Notes: generated by a model from the sequence alone, not told the origin. A stretch of DNA of 64,000 bases from Altimarinus sp964500515 (GCA_964500515.1 CAZCNE010000003.1:62001-126000); one strand, 5' to 3'; positions 20,113-33,143 are shown, numbered from the stretch's first letter. Numbers and translations: made by a program.

Positions 20113-22740
20113 ATGTTTGAAAATTTGTATAAATCTATATTTGGTGATCCAGATGCAAAAAAAATTAAAAAATATGAAAAAATTCTTAAAGATATAAAAG
20201 AAAAAGAAAAAGAGTTTAAAAATTATAAAGAAGAAGACTTACAAAGAAAAACCAAAGAGTTTAAAAAAATGTTTGAATGACTAGATTTTAAGAATGAAGA
20301 AGATAGTAAAAAAATAAGACAAATTTTAGAAGATATAAAAATTGAAGCAATAGCTTTACATAAGCAAGCAACAAAAATTTTAAATTGAAATACTTTCACT
20401 TTAGCAAGTTGAAAAGAATTAAATTGGAATATGGTTCCCTATGATGTACAAATTATAGGTTGATTGGCAATTCATGAGTGAAATATAGCTGAAATGAAAA
20501 CTTGAGAATGAAAAACTCTTGTTGCTACAATTCCTGCTTATTTAAATGCTTTAACTTGAAATTCAGTTCATATAGTTACTGTTAATGATTATTTAGCAAA
20601 AAGAGATGCTGAAGAAATGTGACTTTTATACAATTTATTATGATTAAAAGTTTGAGTAGTTATAAACAATCAAACAAGACATGAAAAACAAGAAGCTTAT
20701 AAATGCGATATTGTTTATGCAACAAACAATGAACTTGGTTTTGATTATTTAAGAGATAATATGGTTGTAAAAAAAGAGAACAAATCAATTTGACCTCTAT
20801 TTTTTGCAATTATAGATGAAGTAGATTCCATTTTGATAGATGAAGCAAGAACTCCTCTTATTATTTCTATGCCAGACAATGAACCTACAAGTAAATATTT
20901 GAGATTTGCAGAATTGTCAAAACTTTTAGAAAATAATAAACATTATAAAATTGATGAAAAACAAAAGACAGCAACTTTAACAGAAGACTGAATAAACAAA
21001 ATAGAAGAAATTCTTAAAATTGATAATATTTATATTTGAGAAAATTTTAATGATCTTCACCATATTGAAAATGCACTAAAGGCTCAAGCGGTATACAAAA
21101 AAGATAAGGATTATATAGTTATGAATGATGAAGTTTTGATTGTAGATGAACATACTTGAAGAGTTTTACCCTGAAGAAGATATAGTGACTGACTTCATCA
21201 AGCTCTTGAAGCAAAAGAAAGAGTTGAAATTCAAAGAGAATCTAAAACTCTTGCATCAATTACATTTCAAAATTATTTTAGAATGTACTGGAAATTAGCA
21301 TGAATGACATGAACAGCTAAAACTGAAGAAGAAGAATTTTATAAAGTTTATGCATTAGAAACTCTTGTAATTCCAACAAATTTACCAATTATCAGGGATG
21401 ATAAAAGTGATTTGCTTTTCAAAAATGAAAAATGAAAATTTGATTATGTTGTTTGAATGATCAAAGAACTTCACCAAAAATGACAACCAATTCTTGTTTG
21501 AACAGTTTCTGTTGATAAATCTGAATATTTAAGTGATAGACTTAAACAAGAAAATATTCCTCATAATGTACTAAATGCTAAACACCACGAAAAAGAAGCT
21601 GAAATTGTTGCTTTAGCTTGACAAAAATGATCTGTAACAATTGCTACAAATATGGCTTGAAGATGAACTGATATAAAACTTTGAGATTGAGTTGTCGAAT
21701 TATGATGACTATTTATTATATGAACAGAAAAACATGAAACAAGAAGAATTGATAATCAGTTAAGATGAAGATCTTGAAGACAATGAGATCCATGAGTTAC
21801 ACAATTTCTTATTTCTCCAAATGATGATATAATGAGAATTTTTGGTTGAGATAAACTTTTTTGAATTTTTAATTCACCAATGTTTGCTTCTCTTCCAGAT
21901 AATGAACCTTTAGCACAAAGTTCTATGCTTACAAGAAAGGTTACATCAGTTCAAAAACAAGTTGAGTGACACAATTTTGATATAAGAAAACATGTTTTAG
22001 AATATGATGATGTTATAAATAAACACAGAGAAATAATTTACAGAAAAAGAGATAAAATTCTTGATTCTGAGAATATAGATGAAGATGTAAAAGAAATGAT
22101 AACAAGTCAATTAAATATGCTTATAGAAAGTTCACTTAATGATAAGAGTGAAGAATGGGATAGAAAGAAATTTAAAGAAGATGTAAATGATTTTTTAGGG
22201 ACTCAATTAATTGATGATACAATAGAAAATAATGATATTGATTGAATAAATTTAAAAAATGAAATGAAAAAATATATAATAGAAATGGCCTTAGAAGAGT
22301 TAGAAAAAATTAAAAATGAAAATTTTTCAGATGAGCAATTCTATGATTTGGAAAGAAATATAGTTTTGCAAAGTATAGATGAACTTTGGATGAAACATAT
22401 TGATTCTATGAGTCGTTTGAGAGAAGAAGTTGCTTTTGAATGATATGCTCAAAGAAATCCTTTAGTAGTTTATAAAGAAAAAGCTTTTTGAAAATTTGAA
22501 GACTTGATAAATACTCTGAGTTTTAAAGTAACAAAAACTATTTTCACAATAAAAGAAAATATAAAAATAAACCAAATGAATATTAATGAAGAAAATATTA
22601 TTTTAAATGCTTGAGATATAGAAAATACTCTAAAAAACTTTTCTCAAACAAAAAGTAAAAAATCAAACTCAAATCCACTTTTTGCAAATCCAATTCCAAC
22701 AAATCAAAATTCAAATCAAAAAACAAAAATTAGAGTATAA
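20113..22740 (+). CDS. secA: preprotein translocase ATPase SecA
   Basis: 875 aa motor of Sec export, acting at the membrane. Seen in order: MFENLYKSIFGD, Q-motif-like MVPYDVQIIGGLAIHEG, Walker A MKTGEGKTLVA (both internal Gly are TGA), VTVNDYLAKRDAE, GFDYLRDNM, DEVDSILIDEARTPL, the preprotein cross-linking domain, AGMTGTAKTEEEEF, ATNMAGRGTDIKLG, and LRGRSGRQGDPG. The helical scaffold and wing follow. The C-terminal zinc-binding Cys motif that binds SecB is absent, and the tail ends in an Asn/Gln/Pro-rich stretch. SecG is encoded at 40.2 kb. Confidence 0.97.
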
Positions 22741-22765
22741 AAACTAAAAATACAATTTAAATAAG

Positions 22766-22796
22766 AATCCTTGATAAAAAATTCAAGGATTTTTTG
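22766..22796 (+). terminator. secA terminator
   Basis: AATCCTTGA/TCAAGGATT 9-bp stem, 8-nt A-rich loop, followed by TTTTTTG. It lies 26 bp after the secA stop. Confidence 0.8.
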
Positions 22797-22853
22797 TTTT
22801 TCGGTAAAAAATATGGTAAAATTATTAGGAAAATAGTAATTTAATAAATATTT

Positions 22854-25481
22854 ATGAGTGAAAATCAAAATAATAATAATTTAAATCAAGAGACTAAAAA
22901 CACAACTAATAATAATATAAACAATTCTTGAAATAATATTTCTGATAATCAAGAAAATAAAAGTATGCTTGAAGCTATTTTGTCAGCTCCAGAAATAAAA
23001 AAAGAAATTTTTAGTATAAATATAAATAATTTTGATGATATAGCAAAAATGTTTATAAATAATAAATATGAGTCTGTAGAAATAAATCCTGAACAAGAAA
23101 ATGTAAAAGTTCACTTTTATAAAGAATGAAAATTATCTGATGAAAAATTAATCTCATATCCAGTTTATTCAAATATTTTAATAAAAATAAAAACAACAAC
23201 ATGATTATGATCAACTCCAAAAAAAGAATTAAAATGAGAATGAAAATATAATTTTAATTGAAAAAATTATAATTTAATAGTTCAAAGTATTCCTGAAAAT
23301 TTTTGAGAAAAAATTATATTAAGTATAAAACAAATTGTTAGTTCTAAAACTTCAACTTGAGATGTGTTAACTTTTACATGAGCTATAACATTTATGCTTT
23401 TTGTAATTGCTTCATCATTTATCACATTTGTAGTTATAAATGCTCAAACTGTTGAGGATGTAATGTTTTTTAACACTCTTTGAATAAGTTTAAATGATAT
23501 AAATGATTTTATTTGAAAAATAGTTACCGTTGTTTTTTCCTCTGTTATAATTTTGGAAATGATTTCATTTGCAATTTTATGAATAAAATTTGTATTAACA
23601 AAAAAAGATTTAAGAAAAAGAAGAATTATTCTTTGAATTGTAACTGTATCGCTTTTAGTTTTAGCTTTTTTAAGCTGAAATTTATGGTTATCAATCGTAA
23701 AAAAAATAAATGCTTTACCAAATTGGCAAGAAATGTCATATTGAGATATTCAGCTTTATGACAATACAAAACTTGTTTTAGATAAAATGTTTAAAAAAGA
23801 AGATGCATTGTTGTTAAAAAGTGAATATTGAAACTTAATTTGACCAGTAACTATCAAATTTGATTTACATTATTATCAAAGAAAAGAAGAAAATAAATGA
23901 TACCAAGTATTGAAATACACTTGGGATTTTTGAGATTGAGAAGTTTTGGAAGAATTAACTCCAAGTATTATAAAAACCTTTAAAGATAAATGAACTTACA
24001 ATATAAGAGTAAATGTGGAAAAAAAGCAGTTAGACTGAACTATTATTAGCGAAAGAATAGAAAATATTCCATCAGTTTCAATTAAATATAAAGTAAATGT
24101 AATAGAAGAAAATACAAATAGTTGAGGTAAAAAAATTACTTTTGATGCAAGTGATTTGAGAGTTTTATGAAAAGTAGAATGGTATTCTGAAGATAATTTA
24201 GAAAAACCAATACAAACTTGAGAAAAATTTACGCCACCTAAAATAATTTTTGAAGATAGTATTTTTTGATTATATATAAGAAAAGAGTGAAAAACAAGCA
24301 AAAGCATGGATAAAATATTTTTAGTTACTTGAAATGAAGAAACATGAATAGATTGAGTTATTGAAGAAACAAGAGATATAAATAATGATTTAAGTTATGA
24401 ATTTATAATTAAAAATATAAAAAAATGAACTTGAGATTGATTTATAGAATCATATAAATGGATTTTTTGAGATATAGAAAAAAATTTAACAAATACTGTA
24501 TGAAGCGAAGAGTGAGCCTCAAAAATCACGCATGTATTTCCAAATTATTGAAAACAAACTGTGAGAGTAATTTTAACAGATAGTTATTGAAAAACTAAAG
24601 AGTTAAGTAAAACTATAGATATAACAAAAAAAACTATATTAAATGTACCATTAAGCATTTATAATGATTGAAAAATTATAAATTATAGAAATGAAAATAA
24701 TATATATTATATTCAAGATTTATTTATTCCTACAGAATTAAAATTCGATGCAAGAGAAATAAAAACAGAAAATTCATTTGATATACTTGAAAAAGTTGAG
24801 TGGAATATTAATAATTGAGAAAAAAATACAATTTGAAATACTCTAGATTACAAAATTGAAGTTGAATGAAAAAGTGAAATAAAAGTAAATTATACTTTTA
24901 AAAATTTAAAAGATTCAAGTGAAAAAAATATCGAAGAAAAAATATATATAAATTCAATTAAAAAAGAAGCAATTCTAGATTTAATAATAAAACCATCTGA
25001 TGAAGAATATGCCCCTGTCATAATACAATTTGATGCATCAAGAAGTGAAGTAAAAAATGAAAATATTACAAAATTTATTTTTGATTATTGAGATTGAACT
25101 CCACCTGAGGAAAGAGATGCTGTAAATAGCTGACATAGATATATATCACCTGGGAATTATGACATAAAATTAACTGTTATAACATCATCCTGAAAAGAAT
25201 ATTTCCTAACAAAAAAATTGGTTTTAAAACCAAGGCCTCAAATAGCAGAAATTACAAGTAGCTTGAAAAGTGCACCAACATATCAATGAATAGATTTTTC
25301 ATCTGTAAAATCTGAATGACAAATAACTTCATATCATTGGGATTTTTGAGATTGAGAAATTTCAACCGAAGCAAATCCTACACACTCATTTAAGCAAGCT
25401 TGAACTTATACAGTAAAGCTTAGATTAGAATTTTCAAACAATAATATACTTGAAGATACAATAGAAATAAAAATATATTAA
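22854..25481 (+). CDS. large membrane protein with PKD domains
   Basis: 875 aa. The Asn-rich cytoplasmic N-terminus (about 170 aa) is followed by three hydrophobic segments near residues 175-200, 215-240 and 255-280. A long extracytoplasmic region comes next. At least three PKD-type beta-sandwich units are recognisable by the WDFGDG-like strand: YTWDFGDGEVLEE (near 355), FIFDYGDGTPPEE (near 742) and YHWDFGDGEIS (near 828), each followed by a GTY-VKL-like strand. PKD domains mediate surface protein-protein or sugar contacts. The terminal TAA overlaps the stop of the convergent ferredoxin gene by 4 bp. Confidence 0.85.
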
Positions 25482-25711
25482 TTTTCCCAATATATTGCAT
25501 CTACTGGACATGCCATTATAGAATCATCAACTCAAGAGTTTTCATAATTATCTTTTGATAAAACTTCAGATAATCAAGTATCCTCATTCATAGTAAAAAT
25601 TTCTGGAGAAATTGCTACACATGCACTACATCATATGCAATTTTCTCTTACTTGAGGAAATCTAAGTCAAGATTCTTTTAATTTTGCTTTTTTTTCTTCG
25701 TTTAATATCAT
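25478..25711 (-). CDS. small ferredoxin, single [4Fe-4S]-type
   Basis: 77 aa. FPQVRENCIGCSACVAISPE gives the CxxCxxC motif and the last ligand is in MACPVDAIYW, so four cysteines bind one 4Fe-4S (or 3Fe-4S) cluster. It transfers electrons in the cytosol; the partner is unknown. Candidates in the window are the cluster-dependent MtaB and TtcA-like enzymes (inferred). A structured RNA or leader with its own promoter lies directly upstream on the same strand. Confidence 0.88.
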
Positions 25712-25794
25712 AAACTAAAATTAATATTTAAAAATCAAAAATAAATAATTTTTGTTTAAAAAGTATTTACTTTTAAATTTTATTTATTTGTCCA

Positions 25795-25968
25795 TTTTAA
25801 GGTCAGAAACTATTTTTTGTATTCCTTCGATATGATAGGAATAAAAGAGACCCATTTTTAGTTCGAAGAAATCATAAAGAAGTCCTACCGCCAAAAATTT
25901 CTAAGAATCTCTTTAAAGATTTTATGTGTAAGGAAAAAATTTTAGTTTCCTGCCACCTTAAAACAGAC
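25795..25968 (-). ncRNA. candidate structured RNA: long-hairpin ncRNA or ferredoxin leader
   Basis: About 175 nt with closing stem TTTTAAGGT/ACCTTAAAA, extended through bulges by CAG/CTG and AAACTA/TAGTTT and then a T6/A6 pairing. Internal complementary blocks include AAAGAGA/TCTCTTT, ATTTTT/AAAAAT, and a local hairpin ATTCC-GGAAT. GC is higher than in the surrounding spacers. The rod-like layout recalls 6S-type RNA, but no diagnostic sequence proves it. A good minus-strand promoter lies just upstream and the ferredoxin gene starts 84 bp downstream, so it could be a cis leader. Confidence 0.45.
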
Positions 25969-25974
25969 ATAAAC

Positions 25975-26002
25975 ATTATAATAACAATATTATAAAAATC
26001 AA
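25975..26002 (-). promoter_or_regulatory. promoter of the structured RNA/ferredoxin transcript
   Basis: On the minus strand TTGATT (26002-25997) and TATAAT (25980-25975) are separated by 16 bp. The expected start is near 25968, at the 5' base of the long stem. Confidence 0.6.
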
Positions 26003-26082
26003 AAATAAATAATTGGACTTTTATTATTATATTTATATAATTTTTGTATAAATTTTTTATAATTATTATTTTAAATTCTTCA

Positions 26083-26361
26083 ATGTTTGAGCAAAATAAC
26101 TTATCTTTTTGAGAGATTTTAAAAAATATACAGTCTATAGATAACTATACAAGTATTGCGATTATTTTACTTATAATTTCAATCGTTTTAACTGTTTTTT
26201 TGATTTTTTATTTTACTCCTTTATTTTCAATTTTTTGAAAAATACGTAGAGATAAAAAAGAAACTAAAAATAAAAAAAATCTCTTAAATAAAATAATAAT
26301 TCAAAAAAGTATTGAAGAAGAAATAGAAGAAGAAATAAAAAATTTAAATTTAAAAGTATAA
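26083..26361 (+). CDS. small single-span membrane protein
   Basis: 92 aa. One strong membrane span (SIAIILLIISIVLTVFLIFYF, about residues 24-45) followed by a very basic stretch (KIRRDKKETKNKKN) and an acidic end (EEEIEEEIKNLNLKV). Positive-inside topology would put the C-terminus in the cytosol. It precedes the TtcA-like gene by 67 bp. No family recognised. Confidence 0.65.
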
Positions 26362-26428
26362 TTTTATTTAATTATTTTGTGTATAAGATTAACAAATTTT
26401 GTTAATTTTTTAGTTTGTGAAATATTTT

Positions 26429-27181
26429 ATGAATAAAAAAGAATATTTATTAAAAAAGATAAAACAAGCAATTTATGATTTTGATATGATTGAAAATAAT
26501 GAAACTGTCGTAATAGCTGTTTCTTTATGAAAAGATAGCATGTTTCTTTCATATATGTTAAATGAAGTCAGAAAAACATTAAAGAACAAATTCAATATTA
26601 TTGGAGTTTATTTGGATAATGATTTAATTATAAAAAATGCTTGAGTTAACTTTGATAAAAAAAGATTATTTTTTGAAAATAACTTAAACATACCATTAAA
26701 AAAAATAGAGATAAAATTACCATCTAATTCGAAACTAAACGATTGAATTTGAAAAAATTGTCAACGGTGTTCTTACGCAAGAAGAGTAACATTGATGAAA
26801 TTATGTAAAGAATTCAAAGCAAAAAAAATTGCGTTTTGACATCATATGGATGACATTGTAACAACTTCTTTTATGAATATGATTTCTTGAAGAAATTTAA
26901 AAATTATGCCTCCAATAAACAAAATGTCGAGTTGAGATATAACTTTTATAAGACCTTTAGCTTATCTAAAAGAAAAAGATATAGAAAAATTTGTAATTGA
27001 CAATAATATTCCTTATACAAAAGCAAAATGTGAAGTTTGAGAAAATAAAATGAGAAATTTAATAAAAAAAGATGTAATTTGGGAAAATGAAAAGATTGTA
27101 AAAAACTTTACTGAAAATATTTTTTGGTCATTTTTAAAAGAATTTAAAGAAAAACATAAAAAAAATAATTATTTCATATAA
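26429..27181 (+). CDS. ttcA: TtcA-like PP-loop tRNA-thiolation enzyme
   Basis: 250 aa. TtcA makes 2-thiocytidine at tRNA position 32 using ATP and an Fe-S cluster. The PP-loop is SLGKDSM (one Gly from TGA; usual SGGKDS). The family CxxC is present in KNCQRCSYARR, and the third Cys is in KAKCEVGENKMRN. FGHHMDDIV and IRPLAYLKEKDIEKF also fit TtcA. The Leu in the PP-loop is unusual. Similar PP-loop ATPases (TilS) lack the CxxC, so TtcA is the better call. Confidence 0.82.
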
Positions 27182-27253
27182 AAAATTCATCGAGATTTTG
27201 CTTATCTTTCAAAAATATGATATATTATTTATAATAATAATTTAATATATTTT

Positions 27254-30200
27254 ATGATAAAAAAAATCTTATATTATTTATTTATATTTACAGTTTTTTT
27301 TCAAATTAATATAAATATTTCTTTTTCAAATGAAGAAGAAAGAAAAGCTGATTATAGCGAATTAAGAGATATAAACATTTGAACTTTTAACGAATTTTGA
27401 TATAGAATTACAGAACAATATCTAAAATTAAAACAAGAATATGAAGTAAACTGAAAATTTGATCCTGCTTTATTAAACAGCATAAAAGAATTAGCTCAAA
27501 AATGATATAGTTATCTTCCAGACAATTTAGATAATAAAAATTTTTTAAGTAAACTTGAAACAGCTTTAAGAAATTGAGAAAACAACAGCAATGATATAAC
27601 AAGTATGGAAATTGCTGAAGCTTTAAGAAAATATCTATATGAATCAGTAATAAACAAAATTTCATGAACTATAGAAACTAACCCATCTTTATGAAATGCA
27701 CCATTAAATGTAACGCTTAGATCAAAAGTAATAGACCCTTCATGAACAATAATTCCAGATGATAATTATATATGGTGGATAGATAAAGAATGAAAAAAAG
27801 AAATAATATGAAAATGAGTTTCTCTAAATTATACATTTGTTAACGAATGAAACTTTAGTATTTTTTTAGATGTTATTTCAAGTCATAGAAATAAAACTTG
27901 ATATATTGATGTCTTACCTTTCAGATGAAGAAGTGATATAGAAGTAAAACAAGAAGTTGCAAATCTTGTAATCAATATAAATTGAGTAAATTTATGAAAC
28001 AAAGATTCTTTAAAATTTAATAGTGAAGAATGATCATTCTGACTTATTGTTGACGCAAGTTCTTCGACTCCAACAAGATGAAGTAGATTTATAGAAACTT
28101 CTTGGGATTTCTGAAATTGAATTACAAAAAAATATGATTGATCGCCAAAAATCGAAAGAGTAACATATGCAACAAAATGAGAATTTAAAGTTAAATTAAA
28201 GCTTAAAACCAATGAACTTGAAGAAGTAGAAAGAGAATTTTATGTATCTATAAGCAATCCTATTGCAACAATAAACGCAAGTCAAGATAGTTGATGTATA
28301 TGAGATAGATTAAATTTTTCAGCAAAATCATCAGCATATGATAAAAATTCCATATATAATTGGGAAATAATTAATATAAACAATAATAAAACTGTTTTTG
28401 AAAAAACTTGAAATTTTATAACTTATGAATTTAAAGAAAAATGAAAATTTAATATAAAGTTAAAAGTTACAAATCCTTCCTGAGAAGTTGACAATGACAA
28501 TAAAATTATATACATAAATTCCAGAGCCCCAGTTGCTGAATTTTCTTATTCAATTCCAAAATCAAATGAACCAAACAAAGTATTACTTGATGCAACAAAA
28601 AGTTATGATGAAGATTATAGTGATGATTGAAAACTACAATTTTTTTGGGAAATCGATTGAAAAAGTGTAAAACTTGAAAATTCAAACTACAATAATTCTT
28701 TATGATATTATACCTTTAATTCGGAATGAGAACATATAATAAACCTTGAAGTAATGGATCCTGACTGAATAAAATCTTTTAAAAAAAATAGATTAACTAT
28801 AAATTCAGTATTATCAGTCGATTTTGAAGCTTCCCCATTGGTTATAAACAGACAATGAACAATTAATTTTACAGCAAAAACAAATAACTGAAAATATTTT
28901 AATTGGAATTTTTGAGACTGAATAAGTAAATGATCCGAATCAAATGTAATTTCGCATAAATTTGATAAAAGCTGAACCTTCAATGTAAAACTTGAAACAA
29001 GTGATAAAGTTTGAAATACCACTTCTATATCAAAAAAAGTACATGTTTGAGAATCTAAAGATCCTTATGCATTAATTGACATAAGCTATGAAAATTGACA
29101 CAATATCACATATAACGAAAATTGATGTTGAGGAAAATGATCATATATTTTAGATAGAATTTGAAATATAAAATTTTCTTGACAAAGAAGTGTAAATATT
29201 GATTGAGAAAATTCCTGACTTGATTACTCATGGAAAATTTGAAATGAATTAGTTTCAAGTAATAATTTAATTGTAAAAAAATTCGATGAAATATGATGTT
29301 TTCCAGTAAAATTAATAATAAAAAGTCAAAAAAATTGAAAAACAAGTAATTATGAAACAAATATAGAAATTAAAAATATAGCTCCAGAATTAACAAATAT
29401 AGAAATAAATCCTGTTGATTTAAATTCTGATCCCGTAATTGTAAATTTAAAAGCAATGGGTGCAAAAGATAAAGATTGAGTTATTTTATCATATACTTGG
29501 TATTATTATACAAATAATGATGAAGAACCTCAAGATTATAGAGTTACAGTAAAACCTGAAACTACTTTTGTCTTACCAAAAATTCCTTGAACATATTACT
29601 TTGTTGTTGTATTAAAAGATAATAATGAAGAGAAATTTAGTTCTGAAGATTTATGAACAAAATCGTCAATCACAATTACATGAGATAATTCAAATACTCC
29701 AATTGTTGACCTTGAAGTAAATGATTCTTCTGTATCTGTATGAGAAGAAGTTATTTTTACTAGTAAAATTAAAAATATTTTATGACAAGATCTAACAAAT
29801 AAAGCTAGTTATTATTGGGATTTCAATTGAGATTGATTTTATGATAAGGAAATAAATTGAAACTGAACTATTAGTCATAAATTTGATAATGCTTGAACTT
29901 ATAGAGTAAAAGTCAAAGCAAAATACAAATGATTCAGTAATGTAAAAACAGTTACAATAAATGTTGTAAATAACTTAGTTCCAGACTTTGAATATATTTC
30001 TATAAATAATAAATTTATATTTTTTGATAAAAGTCTATGAAAATACAATGACATAACTTGGGACTTATGAGATTGATCAATTATTGATTGAGTCAAAAGT
30101 TTTATACATAAATATAGTGATCCTAAAGATTCTCATGAAGTAATTTTAAAAATATCAGAATGATCAAAATATAAAGAAATAAAGAAAATAGTAACAAAGA

Positions 30201-32455
30201 ATATTCAAAACCTTATTTTAGCTAATAATAAATGATTAAATATTTTTTCAATTCCTAAATTAAGTGAAAACTGAAAAATTTTACTAGAAAATCAAAATGA
30301 TAGAGTAATAGTTTATATGTGAGATAGTAGAGATGATAATATTTATAGATATGCTATAGATTTTGATATAGAATATGATAGCGATTTAAATTGATGAAAA
30401 GACGATGATATAGATAATATTTGAAATTTAAGTTACACAAACTGAGATCCTCAAGAAATTACTTTAAATAATCAAAGAAATCAAATAATTAGACTAAGTT
30501 TAATAGATAAAGACGGAAAAGTTATTGATAAAAAAGATATTGAAATAATAAAAGAATATATTAGTGAGCAAAAAGAAATAAAAGAACTTAGTTTTTCTTG
30601 AGTAACTAACCAAGATAAACAAAAAATAGAAGAATTGAAATCATATATTTCAAAATTTCCACAAACATACAGAGTTGAATGAATGAAATATTTGGAAAGA
30701 TTACAATCAGAATGGTTTGATCCAACTGAAAAAACAAAAGTAATTTTAGAATTTGAATGATTTATTGATAACCCAAATATTCCAAATTCAAATGAAATAA
30801 TTAATCTGCTTGAATCTTTGCTTGTAACTTGAGAAGAAGAACAAAATCAAAAAAATGTTGCTTACAACGCATTAAAAAATCTTTTAACAGAACAGATTAC
30901 TTGTGAATTTGATATTAATAATTTTAATAATTGTAAAGAATATCTGGTTTCTATTTTGGATTCAATAAAAATTTCTTGAAACGAAAATTTCAAAAAAGAA
31001 CAAGCAAAAATACTTCTTCAAGCAATCGCAAACGAAAAAAATATGAGCGTAAAAGAAAAAGAAGACTTCAAAGAAGTATTAAAAATTTTGGTTTATGATA
31101 CAGAAACTATAGTAAAACAAACAGAAGACAATAAACAAATTGAGGAAAAATCAACATTTTTTAGTAAAGTTTTATGAATTTTATTTAAAATGATGTATAT
31201 CATAATGTTCTTAATTTTACTTATTTGATTAATAATTTTATTTTTCTGGTTATTTTATAAATTTACAAGTAAAGATCCAAACAAAAAATTTGAAGACTTT
31301 ATATTAGAAAAAACTAAAATTAGAAAAAAAACAGAAACAAATGATACAAACAATAATGTAGAAGATATTTTATGATGACTAAACTCTGATTTGCAAAGTA
31401 CAGAAACAAATCAAACATCATGAGAAACACAAAATGAAACTATAGAAACAAATCAAGAAGAAACAAATTTACAAGAAAATGAAAAACCTCAAGAAATTCC
31501 TGATTGGTTAAAAGATAGTTTTAAACAAAATGAAAATAATATTACTGAACCTGACAAAAATGAAATTTCAGATGATACTAAGCTTGATTCTACAAATCAG
31601 GAAAAAACTCCTGACTGGTTAAAAGATAGTTTTAGTCAAAATAATAATATTTCTTCTGATATTTATGAAGAAGGTTTAGATAAAAAAGAATGAGAAATCT
31701 TTGATTCAGAAGATTCACAAGTCAAAATAAAAGAAACTTGAGAAGAAAGTTTTAACGAATCAAAAGATCAAAATATAGATATTGAAAAAGAACCAGAAGT
31801 TCCAGATTGGCTAAAAGACAGCTTAAACTCTGAAAACAAAGAAACCCAAGAAACAAAAGAAAATGATGAAAAAAATACAAATTTAGAAGCAAATAATGAT
31901 GAAACAAAATTATCTTCTGAAATAAATAATGAAAGCAAGGAAAATATATCCCTAGATGAAGAAGAAGTGGATGTTCCAGATTGGTTAAAAGATAGTTTAC
32001 CTTGAGCTGAAGAAATTCCAAATATTAGCGAAATAGATAAAAATGAAATAGAAAAAGATTTAAAATCAAGTAATATAGAAGATACTAACCAAAAAATAAA
32101 TGAAGTAAAAATATCTAAGTGAAATAATCTTGAAAACAATGTTCCACAAATAATAAAAGAGAAAAATGATGAAAAAGACATTCCAAAAACAAATGAAATA
32201 AAAACTAAAGATCCAAAGTTAAAAAGAAAAGAGTCGACTCAATCTGAACAAAAAAAGTTTTCTTATACTGAATCTAAAAAAATACAAGAAAAAAATAATG
32301 AATTAGAAGATAAAAAAGAAATTAAGACAAGTCCCAAAAAAAGCATAAAACCTAAATCTACAGATAAAAACAAACAAAAAAATTGAAATGAATTATGGCA
32401 AGATGGTATGAATATTCCTGATTGGCTACAAGACGATAAAGGAGATAAAAAATAA
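27254..32455 (+). CDS. giant PKD-repeat surface protein with a PDWLKDS-repeat tail
   Basis: 1733 aa, one uninterrupted frame under table 25. A signal peptide (residues 1-22) starts the protein. About 1000 residues of repeated PKD-like beta domains follow, seen in strands such as TSWDFGNG, FNWNFGDG, YYWDFNGDG and ITWDLGDGS with later TYRVKV-like strands. A helical segment near 1090-1290 and one membrane span at about 1309-1337 (MMYIIMFLILLIGLIILFF-like) come next. The 390-residue acidic, Gln/Asn/Glu-rich tail carries five spaced copies of the motif PDWLKDS or PDWLQDD, the last at the very C-terminus. Probably an adhesin linked to intracellular partners. Confidence 0.85.
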
Positions 32456-32484
32456 AAGACACATAAAAATGTGTCTTTTATTTA
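32450..32484 (+). terminator. terminator of the giant PKD gene
   Basis: AAATAAAAGACACAT/ATGTGTCTTTTATTT stem with a 4-nt loop directly overlapping the stop codon region, followed by T-rich sequence. Confidence 0.85.
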
Positions 32485-32734
32485 ATTAAATTTAAGATAA
32501 AACATATCTTTTGTATTAGTTGATTTTATGTTTTAAAAAAAATTTTTTTATAATAAATAGAAGACATTTTTAGATGAAATTTTGAAAAACAATTGGTATA
32601 GTTGTTATAAAAAATCACTCCTGAATAATTTAAATAAAAATATTACTATATTCAAAAATTATATTACAAAAAAAACTTTGACTTTTTTTAGTTTTTTTAT
32701 AATATAAGTTGCACTTACAAAAGTAAGTATTTTT

Positions 32735-32811
32735 GCGGGTGTAGCTCAATTGGCTAGAGCATCTGCCTTCCAAGCAGAGGGTTATGGGTTCGAGCCCCAC
32801 CACCCGCTCCA
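32735..32811 (+). tRNA. tRNA-Gly (anticodon TCC), CCA encoded
   Basis: Full cloverleaf: acceptor GCGGGTG/CACCCGC, D-arm GCTC-GAGC, anticodon stem TCTGC/GCAGA around loop CTTCCAA (anticodon TCC), T-arm with GGTTCGAGCC, then T and CCA. This tRNA reads GGA/GGG. The tRNA-Gly(UCA) needed for UGA is not in the window. Confidence 0.95.
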
Positions 32812-32890
32812 TTATATCAGGGTTTAGTGATTAGTGCTTAGAAATTAGAATATCTAAAGCCTAAGCCTTAGTGTCTAAGCCCTATTTATG

Positions 32891-32966
<76 letters not shown>

Positions 32967-33066
32967 TGAAAATTAACTAATAATAAATAAGTTAAGGAAA
33001 ATTAAAAAATTTAGTTTTCCCTACTAAACCTAAATTTTATTTAGTTTTTTATTCATTAATTATTCT

Positions 33067-33143
33067 CGGAGACTGGCGCAATTGGCTAGCGCACACGCTT
33101 TGGGAGCGTGGGGTTGTGAGTTCGAGTCTCACGTCTCCGACCA
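33067..33143 (+). tRNA. tRNA-Pro (anticodon TGG), CCA encoded
   Basis: Acceptor CGGAGAC/GTCTCCG, anticodon stem CACGC/GCGTG around TTTGGGA (TGG), T-loop GTTCGAGTC, discriminator A, CCA. Confidence 0.95.

Noticed and set aside
32630..32812. 60-codon minus-strand frame
   Set aside because: Overlaps tRNA-Gly; the sequence is the usual false ORF made by a tRNA.
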